In this document: one piece after another, positions 49,401-61,400 of the stretch | Layout of the letters: the number at the start of each line of letters is the position of its first letter | Position numbering within the stretch: position 1 is the first letter of the stretch | NCBI GenBank assembly: GCA_022747635.1 | Contig: JAKTNV010000003.1 | Coordinates: forward strand, 45,807,475-45,871,474 | Direction: 5' to 3' | Length of the DNA: 64,000 bases | DNA from: Hetaerina americana | Lineage: Eukaryota; Arthropoda; Insecta; Odonata; Calopterygidae | Program-made: the position numbers and the translations under genes | Notes under the pieces: model-generated | What the model was told of the DNA's origin: nothing | The model's database searches: none | The model's input: the letters and a program-made list of their open reading frames with translations, nothing else

Positions 49401-52400
49401 CTGAACTACAACCTTGTCCTTGGCGGGTGGAAGGACCTGCATGTTCCAATGATCAATAGAGCTGTGCTAGCGAGAAAGGTAGTCCGTGTAGCAACCTCCG
49501 TTCCTTAATGAGGCCGATGGAAAGGCGTCAGGTCCCATAGGGTACTATTTGAGTAATGATGTTTGATGAAAAGACTATTGAGGAAATCAATGGGACCTCA
49601 ATTGTGTATTCGACGGTTTTATGATGGGCACTATTATGAGAATGGGTTTTTGAACTCGGCCCACAGAACTGGATGTCCTACGCGGCAGTCATAGGATAAG
49701 GGATAGGGGATACATTTTCAAATGAGGCGAGCGTATTAGCAGGAGTTCCACAAGGTAGTGTTCTAGGGCCATTACTCTTCCTAATTTACGTAAACTATCT
49801 ACTAAACAATTTACATTCCCAAATAAGACTCTTTGCTGATGACTGCATTATATACAGACGGATAGAGCATGTAAATGACCAAGTAATATTACAAAATGAC
49901 ATCGATCGCCTTGGTGACTGGGTTACAAATAATAATATGGGCATTAATATAAGTACATCTACATCTACATAATACCCCGCAAACCGCCGCAAGGGCGTGT
50001 GGCGGGGGGTGTTAGGTCACCAACCGTAAAAAGGAAAAATACCACATGCAAAAAAACAACACGGAAAATTACACACACAGCAGCGCACACACTCATGCAA
50101 AAATCCCTTCATCCAATACTCATGCAAACACATATACCGCAAAACAACTAAAAACTGCACCCCATGATGCAGCACGAAAGCCATCCTACAACACGGAAGC
50201 CAGGACACAACAAGCAAGAAATTGAAACATCACTACCACATGAAAATGCACCGCAAAACACTCTACCCCCTAAAGAGTCTGTAAAAGGCAGGGAATGCGA
50301 CCCAACGTTGCAGGTAGCAGGAATTTCCCCCCGCGGAGAGGGACTGAAAGGGAAACTTAAAAATAGATGAACAGAACACGAATGAGGTCATTCGGAAAGA
50401 ATGGGTTATTATAACAAAACACATAAAAGACTCGTACTTTTCCACAGATTTTATTATACGGTACAACGCGTTTCACCAACTTGCGGTATCATCAGGTACA
50501 AATTTGCAAAACAGACAGAGCAAGCATATATACCCTCAGGACAGAGTGGGGGCGGGGAGGGTTGGAAGGATTTGAGAGGGGTGGGGGCTCGCAGGTGCGT
50601 TGATGGATTGTTTTGACCATTTCCAGGCTAATTTCTCGGAGAGGAGTGGGGAGGGGTATGGGAATAATTGCTCATTACAAAGTGTCGTGTTGGGGTTCAC
50701 CAAGTGCCTTCTAATCTCTAATTGCTCGAGAGCGTCCATTTTTAATCCTTTTGGGAGTGTGTGTAATATCTCTGGGACAAAGTCACTGCTGTGGTTGAAT
50801 TCTAGTAAATGCTTGGCGAAGAGAGAGTTGTTATTCTGATTTTTGTGACACCTAGCGTGTTCCTTGACTCGTAACTTGATATTCCTGCCGGTCTGACCGA
50901 CATAAACGCTGTTGCAATCCTCGCATTTCAGTTTATAAATGACTGATTTGAGAAGGCTATCCTGGGTGTCTTTTCCATTGGCTAGAAGTTTGGAGAGGGT
51001 TATGGGTGGGTAGAAGGCTGCTTTGAGTGAGGTGGGTAGGCAGTTGGAAATCCTATATGAAAGATCTCCCAGAAACGGGGTCGAGCACCACTTAAAATCT
51101 TTAGATACTGCGGGCTGTGATACGAAAATGCTTTTTATGGCCATTGCTTTTTGTTTTTTCCGTAGTAATGTGTCAACTAGTTTGGGGTTGAAACCATTGT
51201 TGGTAGCTATATTAGTGATATTCACGAGTTCAATTTTGAAGTTTTTGGGGGAAAGGGGGATGTGTAGGAGGCGGTGGATCATGGAGTGGAGGGCTGCGTG
51301 TTTGTGAGAAAAGTGGTGTGCGGAATCATTAGAAATTATATCGTATGTATATGTGGGTTTCCTATAAATTGCAAATTCGTGTCTATTATCCCTGATTGTG
51401 ATTGTCAAGTCGAGGAAGTTGATGGTGCCGTTGACGTCTTTTTCCATGGAGAAGGAGATATTCCGATGAAGAGTGTTTAGGAAATTAAGGAAGGAGTCTA
51501 ACTGTCGGTTGGTTCCGGTCCATAGGCATAGTATATCGTCAACGTAACGAAACCAATAGCCCACGTTTTTGTTATGCTGATTGTCAGCATTAAAAAGATG
51601 TTCTTCTACAGAATTGAGGAAGACTTCGGCTAGGAAGGGGGACAGTGGGGAACCCATAGCTAACCCATCCGTTTGGCTGTAAAGGGTGTGGTTGAAACTA
51701 AAATTATTCTGGTTAACTGTCATTTTGATGAGGGGGACCAATTCGTCTGAGATATTTTGGGCAATGGTGGAATCCTTGAGTAGTTCTTCCACCCTAAGCA
51801 AAGTTTCCGATATTGGTACGCAAGTAAATACATCACTACCACATGAAAATGCACCACGAAACACTCTACCCCCGGAGAGTCTGTAAAAGGCAGGGAATGC
51901 GACCCAACGTTGCAGGTAGCAGGAATTTGCCCCCGCGGAGAGGGACGAGGGATTGAAAGGGAGACTTAAAAACAGATGAACAGAACACTATTGAGGTCAT
52001 TCGGAAAGAATGGGTTATTAAAGCAAAACACATAAGGTTAGTGGAAGAGCATGCATTTAAATAGAACTAATTATTTTTTAGACGCTAAGGGTGGCAAGTG
52101 GAATTTTTGCTATCTATAACCCTGCAGTTGCTATCCCGTATTGTCCGTAGGAAGAAGGAGTCGTTGAGTCGGCTAGTTCTGGCATCTATTTCCCGAATTT
52201 TATAGGCATGATCCAAGCGACCAATGTATGTAAGTAAGCAGCATAGAGCATTTAGTAGCTTACATAGAGCAGTAGCTTACATAGAGCATGACCACGTAAT
52301 ACTACAAAATGACATCGATCGCCTTGGTGCCTGGGTTACAAATAATAATATGGGCATTAATATAAGTAAAAGTAAGCATATAAATTTTTCAAATAAAAAG

Positions 52401-55400
52401 AATGCAGAAAAGGAAATTTACACCCTCTTTGGAGAAAGAATCCCATGTACTAGTCAATGCAAATATTTAGGCATTTATTTAACTAGGGATCTTGGGTGGG
52501 GAGTCCAAGTAGATAATTTGACACGGAAGGCATTTAAAGTATTGTATTGGGTGATGAGAAATTTAAAAGGAAGTAGCGTAGCCACAAAAGAAAAAGCATA
52601 TAAGGCACTGGTTATCCCTATCCTAGAATACTCCTCCATAGTATGGGATCCATATGAGGTGGGACATATTAAAAAGATAGAAAAAGTTCAAAGAAAGGCA
52701 GCAAGATATGTACTCAGAAGGTACAAAAGAACAGATAGTGTCACAGAAATGTTAGATATACTGAAATGGGAGATTTTGAAAAATAGAAGAAAAAGGAGTA
52801 GGTTAGGCGCGATGTATAGAATTGTTAAAAAGGACGAAGCGTGGGAAGATTTTTGGCAAGGGATAGAAAAGCCTAACTTTAAGGGAAAAAACGACCATAG
52901 CCTCAAAATAAAAATAAGGACTCAAAAATCAAATAAGAAAAAATACTCTTTTTTAAATAGAACTATTATTGATTGGAACCAGCTGCCTGGAGGTTGGTTT
53001 GAGCCCTGTCCATCCAATTTTAGAAGTTTTAAGTTGAAATGCAAAGCAGCCACTGGGTAATAAATTTCATTGTAGTTATGAATTTATTGTTTGTATGTGA
53101 TGTGGACGGCATTTTGTATGTGATGTGGAAGTTTGTTTGTATGTGATGTGGAAGTGTCATTATGTAAAAATATTTTGTCTCTTATCTGTTTTTATGTGTT
53201 CGTATGTAATTTTCGTTGTTAGTAGTTATCTTTGACCTAACCTGACCGTTGCCACCAGGAAATTTGCCTAATTGCAACGTAACTGTGTAAATAAATAAAT
53301 ATCAGCAATCATTCCAATTATTTCAGGCGTAAATTTCAGACTCGTAAGTGGAATCCAGTTTCATGAGTGTTATCGGATCGAATAGGTGGCCGCTCCATTT
53401 TTCCACGAACCGTTTCACTACCCATGATCATGCACACATCCCCTTCCATACATATTTTTAAAACAATCAACCTTAGAGCGTAAAACCATCTTGGGTATAA
53501 GATATACTAGTTCCAGCAGTCGAATAAAGAAAAATCAAGGAAATATGTTTTCATTTACGTATTTTGATAACTCGCTAGCAAGAGACAGGGGCCAATAGAT
53601 AAAGCTGATAGTAGAGGAGTTTGAAAAACACACCACATTAATTAGCCATGCACTCTTAATTTTTGTCAGGTCTGTTATCCGTCGCAATCGACAATCACCA
53701 GATGTAGCCTCGGCTTCAACTCCATCCATTTTGAGTGGGAACGATACCCGAGAATTCTGGATAAAATGGTCAGAAGGTAACATAATGATGGGATGTGTTG
53801 GCAGTTCGAATCCCATCTTAATGTACTGGGATCCAAATCCATTCCCAGTGAGTTATTACGGAGTGGGCACAGGATGTGGAGCAACTGGAGAGTGGCTCAT
53901 TGAAGGTAGTATGGCTTACCTGTATTATTTTGCAATACTATTTATTATGGTTTACTTATTTTTATTTATCTTGCGTTTCAAGAGCTTCTTATATATTTTT
54001 TATTTTTTTAATATTTGGGAGGCTTTGGTGAGATATAAATATTCGAGTTCCACATTTCTGAGAAAGGCTCACATTGGCCTATGTTACATTAAACTCGCCA
54101 ATGCCGGACATCCTCGTTATGGAGAGTTCACCACATAATCTCATAACTGGAACCGCGTAAATGTCAACGTAATGTTTGATCATGACTTACTTAGCACCAA
54201 AAAGCAATACTGGAAAACTTTCAAAAGATTACATTTACGTGATTTGTATACTGAACAGTGGTATGAAACAACTTGCGTGTATTCGGAAGCAGACCGAGTC
54301 GGCTTAAATGCCATAACGATTTGCGAGTACAACTCCTTCACATCGTTGCCGAATGGCGGGTCTATTGAAGGTCATTCTACCTGCTAAGAATATTTGGGAC
54401 CTATGATGAAGTCAAGCGACTAAAAGGGATGTTTTCCAAAAAATATTGTGCATTAAAGGTATGATCGCATGGAAAATCTTTGACCTATCAACTTAGTAGG
54501 TAGTTTCAAAACTGCCCAGGCTGTAGACAATTTATAAACCACAGCGATATATCATGGAATGAAAAACTCATCTTTTTTGTATGTTATCAATTTAAATAAT
54601 ACATTTTAACTAGAATAAATCTATTTTACGCGGCAATAATTGTTTTTAGAAATTGTTGGTGTTATTCTGGGGTAAAAACGGTTAAATTTTTCATTTTTAT
54701 TTCCTCATTGTTTAGTATTAAGTCCTTCATTTATTCACTTATAATTGAAATTTATCATTGAGCTACGAAAATTTCTGACTTTCATTCAAGGCAATTTAAA
54801 TTATGATTTCCAGTGATCCCATTGTGATATTTAATAGTGCAATAGTCAATAGTTATTTTAGTACTAATTGCCACATGAGTTTAATACGTGATTAGGGACT
54901 GCAAGGAACGAAATTAGCTTAGATTGAACACCGTAACTGACTCACTTCCACAATTCTGCTTTCGAGTCCACGTAAAATTGCAGTGACACCACCATTGGTA
55001 TAACTGATGAATATTTATCCTGTATTAAAATTCTTACCGCATATTTTGAAGTTCCTGATTTTATATCAGATCATTAAAAGTGTTAGGTTTAAGCGTAGGA
55101 AGGTGAAAGCTAAATTTTAAATGAAATTCTTCGCTTTTTTCCTTCCCAGGAGGTCGTTCGATTGCCACGGATAAAAACCTCAAGTACCAGTTTTACCCAG
55201 TTCCGTCTGGGTCTGTGGAGTTTGATGTTAAATGCCCATCAAACGCCCATGTCGCCTTAGTTTCTGCTCGTGATACTGCCCAATACGAGAAATTTCCCCG
55301 GATCGAGGTGATAGTTGGTGGCTGGGATAACACCCAATCGGCAATTCGACGCAATGGAGCTGAAAGATGTACAGTGACGGCCGCAACGCCAGGGATAGTC

Positions 55401-58400
55401 ACAAAAGAGAAGCAAAACTCTTTCAAGCTTCGCTGGAGGAACGGGTCCGTGTACTTGGATAATAAATGCAACGGCTCAGATGTAATCCTCGAGTACCATG
55501 ACCCGGAACATGTGGCTGTCACTTACGTCGGTGTCCGTACATCTTATGGTGCATCGGGAGACTGGAGTGTGACAGGTCAGGCATCGATTACAAATCATTG
55601 CTCAATTATTTTGTTTTATTTAATTCATTAAATGTTGCTTCGGTATATCTCCTAAGAACTCCATGTCTCCACGTGCCTGAGAAAGTTGCACTCTCAGTCT
55701 CCTAAGCTGAAATCACAAGTCCGTTCTGATTGCCTGTTATTTATATATATCAAATTTTATTAAACTAATTTTAAATAATATTTTGTTGCGTGGAGTGAAA
55801 TATCTTCCCCAATCCCATTGGTGGTCCATCTTATCGTTCGTGGACTCGGGGTGTACGTATGTTACACAGGGAAACCCACCTCGCACAGTGGGGCAAAGAT
55901 CGTTTTTGATGACCCAAATACGAAATTTATAAATGATCATATATAATTTAAATTTATTTTATTGCTATTTATTAATCAGGAGTGTTTAAATCTTAAGATT
56001 ATTTTGTTCTTACCTTACATTCTGCGACTGCAAAACTTCAAACACGTCAACATGAGTTGCGACTGCGCGTGGATTGAATATGCATGGCTTAGCAAGTAGC
56101 ATCAAATGATTTTCACAGCGAGTAATGCTTCCTGTACAGGTGAAAGTAATGTGAAAGAGTAATGAATGAAATGAAATGAATGAGTAATGAAATGAATGAA
56201 AGTAAGTGGAAGAGTAATGCTTCCTGTACAGTCTGATGGCTGTCATGGAATACTAGAAGCTGGTGTAGTGGTGGCACTATTGTTTTTTGTGAACAGAGGT
56301 GTGTTTTTTTCGATCAGTGAGGGATATATTTATGCCGAGGAATGCGATCATCTGCCCCAAAGTAATGACCCGCACACCCTCTACTTCTGCATAACCTACC
56401 TACCTGATATTCAGTTCCTGAAATATATCACCGAAGACCTTTTCGCCATTATGACCAACCACAAAGCAAGGGAAAAGCTATCATCTAAATGTCCCTCAGT
56501 CGCCATTTCACGACCACCGATCATGATCACGACATTTAGTGGTAAAACCACTAAAATCTATCTAAATCCTCTGCTGCCCGCAAATTCATCCCGAAACCTA
56601 GTAATATCGTAGACCCATACTAAAGCTGTCCCGTCCTCATAATTCCCTCTTCCCTACACGACTCATCGATTATCTCCCTCCCCATTTTATCCCCCCATGC
56701 ACTTACCGCGAGGAGTTTTATTTACCAACTGAGCAGAGAACTTTCCCTTTCCTCCTACATTGGATGATGTGCAACTCCCCTCAATATCCGGATTAAAAAT
56801 CAACAGCGCCTCCTGCAACCCTTATTCCTCAAAAACCTTTCGACCACTCCCAATACACACCTTCCTCTACAGTGGCTCTTTCATTGGCTTTTAACGTTTC
56901 CATTATCGCCTCCCTCCGCACTCCATATACTAGTATACTAACGCCACGCTCCACGTATTCCTAGCACTGAATTTCTTCTGAATTTCTCCTACTTAATCCT
57001 AACTCACAATCCTCTCCTTCCATGCTAAATAATACCTCCAGATCAAATGCTCTACGACGGGAAATAGATTCGGCTCCTCATACGCATATTCATTCTCTGG
57101 TCGCAGAGTATTGATTCCTTAAACACATTTATTTCCTCTCTCAACGTTTACTTTTCCGCATCCTTCATCGCCACAACTTCTTTCTCCGTAATCTTTTTCA
57201 TCCACGTAATATATCTCTCACTGATCTGAAATTCCACCCCTATGTTCACAAAAACCAAAAAATATAGTTCTTTACCTTCACTATATCAGCTTCCGCCATC
57301 TCACACTAAACACTCCATTCCTTTCAAGAAGTTCTCTCGGGTTTCCCACCGGGTCAGGAGCGCATGAGCGCATTAACTATACACGGTGGGGCAGCATACC
57401 TCACTGATTTGAAGGTGGATTTGAATTCAAATCAGGAAACGATGCTACCGAAACCTGTAATATCTCCTTTGTAACTAAATGCTTACTGCTCTATATGAGG
57501 TTTACATCATGAATTGGGTCAATTGTTTTCGATGCGTTGATATGCGAAAAAAACTTAGCCTTCATGACATGAAAATAAGAAAGTATTGACATCCGTGTCA
57601 TATAAATTCTTTTAAATGATCACTTACAGAACCTAATGAAATGTCAGAAGGAATTATAGTTTTTCGCTGATATTATTTTAGATCCATCTGTTATAATTTT
57701 CAATAATTAATATCAACTTATGACGAAAAGATGGTAATAGTAGTTAAGAGGAGAAAGCGACCGACAGATGAGGCGTTTTGAAGCATTGGGGATAAATGTG
57801 GGTAATGTGGTAGAGAGATATTTTGAGGGAATGGGGCAAGGGCTGAGAGAAATCGGGTGTCGGAATTAGTCTACTATTAACGAAAGGCTAATAGGCGTCA
57901 CCTCCAATCTGACGGATGACTCACTACACTCGGAGTACGCCCCAAATGGCACCCAAGTTATAGCCGCGATACCTCTGAAAAATCTACCACCCCCGGAATA
58001 TGAACCAAGTCTTATTAGGTTTGTAATATATTGCTAATAATAAAAAATAGGAAAACAAATTAATGAAATGAGCGCAAATTAGGTGCCAAACGTAGATGAT
58101 ATTATAATATTTATTTTAATTTCAACATATTCAGATCTGCATGTACATTGCTCTTATATGTAAATATTTGCATTATTGGGAACTGGAATGGAACATCCCA
58201 AGTAAGGAATTATCTATCATCATCATATAATATGCCAACGTCGTCGAAAGGTGAATAAAATACATTCATTTTATTATCCTTCTGGCCTGTTTAACAGTGG
58301 CTTAACTAACATTCGTGCCTGATAACCCAGTGGTCGCGGGTTTGATTTCCAATTTAGTTTTACTGTCATGCTGTAATTGTGAATTTATGATTGTCCTCTT

Positions 58401-61400
58401 TGCATTATTTTATCTTTACAACCAGATTGAAAAGGTAAACCCGGGGAATGTCCAGATTAGTGTTGAATATATAATATAAAGGGAAAATATGAATATTCTA
58501 AGCATATGGTCCCACACGGTGGAATGTATGTCAACGTTGCCTAGAATCATCATCAATTTGCGTTGGCTCATCGATTTGAATTTTACTCCGTTTTTAGGAA
58601 ATCGATTGGCACTCAGAATTGTTTTATTTTTTACCTCCTTTTGGTGACATCTTTTTGCACATGCCCTCAGAGGGAGACGAATCGGATCCGGGAGGTCATG
58701 ATTATGATGTAGCCGATCTGGAATGGAAGGCTGCTGTTAATGGAGACATACCAGAAGGGGGATTTATCGGCGGCCACGACTTGGAAAATGTCCTTTACAT
58801 AGGCCGAACCTCTTTTGGTGCTTCATTGCTCCCTGGGAAAGTGGTGCCTATTTCTAAAAAGTGCTTCGTCACATTTGAAGGGGCATTGGAGGAATCAAAC
58901 ACATTCCAGGTAGGTTTTTCATTTAAGAAAAAGGTACGTATACGAACTTTTTTGAAGCAAGGATATCTTAATTGAAGAAATAATATGGTGTTTATTTATT
59001 AAAGATAATAAATGTCAGTTGATGTTCTGTGGACTTTTCCGATGTTTCCACTTTTGAATTGGAGATACAGACAGTTATAATGGAAGTTATAATGAATTTA
59101 AATGCTAACATTGTTACCGCTGGCATTAGTCCCCCCTGGCAACCAGCGAAGCCACTGAACTGTATTTCTTCATCTACATCTACATAATACCCCGCAAGCA
59201 GCCGCAAGGGCGTGTGGCGGGGGGTGTTAGGTCACCAACCGTAAAAAGGAAAAATACCACATGCAAAAAAACAACACGGAAAATTACACCCACAGCAGCG
59301 CACACACTCATGCAAAAATCCCTTCATCCAATACTCATGCAAACACATATACCGCAAAACAACTAAAAAACTGCACCCCATGATGCAGCACGAAAGCCAT
59401 CCTACAACACGGAAGCCAGGACACAACAAGCAAGAAATTGAAACATCACTACCACATGAAAATGCACCACAAAACACTCTACCCCCTAAAGAGTCTGTAA
59501 AAGGCAGGGAATGCGACCCAACGTTGCAGGTAGCAGGAATTTCCCCCCGCGGAGAGGGACGAGGGATTGAAAGGGAGACTTAAAAACAGATGAACAGAAC
59601 ACGAATGAGGTCATTCGGAAAGAATGGGTTATTAAAGCAAAACACATAAGGTTAGTGGAAGAGCATGCATTTAAATAGAACTAATTATTTTTTAGACGCT
59701 GAGGGTGGCAAGTGGAATTTTTGCTATCTATAACCCTGCAGTTGCTATCCCGTATTGTCCGTGGGAAGAAGGAGTCCTTGATTCGGCTAGTTCTGGCATC
59801 TATTTCCCGAATTTTATATGCATGATCCAAGCGACCAATGTATGTAGGAGTACGAATAATTTGCGAGACCTCGGTGCTGAAACATGCGGATCTAAATTTA
59901 TTTAATAATCATAATCATCATCAAAATTTATTTAACTTCAAGTTCGACATGTAATAAGAAATTTTTAAGAGTTCCCTTTTTCAATATAATGTAAAACTTC
60001 TGTTGTGAGTAAAATTAACAATTGTTCAAAATTAAGTTCGGCGATAACATGTATACACGTTTAAGAGGTGTGTTCAAAAAGTAAGACGACTTTTCAAATT
60101 TCGCGGGAAAAATACATTAGATTTTTCGCGGGAAAATACACTATTATAGAAGTTGTGAGGATGCTGGCATATTGGTTGGCTCATGTCATGCATTTTTTTC
60201 AGATTTATGGGCTTGAGACGTGTGTCAGCGAAGTTCGTTCCGAAACTGCTTAATTTTGAACAAAGGAACCGTCGCATGAGTATCGCTCAGGAGCTGTTGA
60301 ATGACGTCAATTATGATCCTGATTTACTCAAAAGTATCAAAACTGTTGAAGAATCTTAGGTATATGGTTATGACGTCAAAGCCAAAGCCCAATCGTCACA
60401 ATGGAAGAATCCAGGAAAACCATGACCGAAAAAAGCCCGCCAAGTTCGATCAAATGTCAAGGTTTTGCTCACTGTTTTCTTCGATTACTGTGGCGTAGTG
60501 CATCAGGAGTTCTTACCACAAGGTCGTACGGTTAATAAGAAGTGAAAACTTGAAGTTATGTGCCGTTTGCGAGAAGAAATACGAAAAAAAACGTCCGGAA
60601 TTGTGGAAAAATAATACATGGTTTTTGCATCATGATAATGCACCTGCTCACTCATCGTTGCTTGTGAGAGATTTTTTGGCGAAAAACATTACCACAATCA
60701 TACCTCAGCCAACATATTCATCGGATTTGGCCCCCTGCGACTTTTTCCTGTTCCCAAAACTGAAGACACTTGTGAAAGGACGGAGATTTGCAACGATTGA
60801 GGAGATAAAGAATGCATCGCTGGAAGAGCTCAAAGCTTTAACCAAAAAGTGCTCATAAGAATTGCTTCGAGGATTGGAAAAAGCGTTGGCACGTGTATTA
60901 TATCTAGCGGGATTACTTTGAAGGGGACAACTTGACTATTGAAGAATAAATAAATATTTTCTCATAAAAATATAAAGTCATCTTCCTTTTGGAAGACACC
61001 TCGTATGTGTGCACATTGGACTCTCTTTCTCTCTCTCTGATAAACATCTTGCACGTGCTTTTCAAGGATTTGAACTGGATTTTTTCCTCTTCCTGTACCC
61101 CCTTAAACATCACACTTCTCCCTCATCCCTTACCCTTTCCACATTGTGCTTGTACCCCCTGCCACACCTTTATGTTGGATCACGAGGTATTTACGTAGAT
61201 ACAGATGTTAGAGGGAAATTTTAAAATGCAGGTGCCCAGTTGCTGTTGTCCGAATCGCTTATGGGTTCTTTATGGCATAATGAGTATCGTACAGAATCAC
61301 ATGAGTTAGGTATAGAAGTAATACGTGTCGAACAAATAATATTATCACCTCATCGATGTGCGTTTTTCCGAAACTTTTTGCGATTAACTGTAGATAGTGC

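Larger units (their letters stand above)
50429..51827 (-). mobile_element. PLE-3: 5'-truncated Penelope-like element, minus strand
   Basis: Lies between two overlapping LINE-A-type 3' fragments in intron 2 of gene 2. The right (5') break is inside the RT at [11 protein letters not shown]. The left (3') end carries a hammerhead-bearing terminal repeat (about 50430-50515). No short target duplication was found; the flanks instead share about 200 bp of LINE 3'UTR. Confidence 0.85.

Noticed and set aside
50227..52033. The ~200-bp overlap around PLE-3 as a simple long target-site duplication
   Set aside because: The two copies carry different diagnostic bases, each shared with other LINE-A copies, so they probably come from different source elements.
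56196..56612. 138-codon + strand open frame in a gene 2 intron
   Set aside because: No domain signature, starts inside a microsatellite, and does not join the host exons in a supported way.
58598..58670. Extending gene 2 exon 5 upstream to the acceptor at 58597
   Set aside because: That acceptor is in phase 0 while exon 4 leaves one base; the acceptor at 58670 fits and the upstream residues do not resemble DM9.
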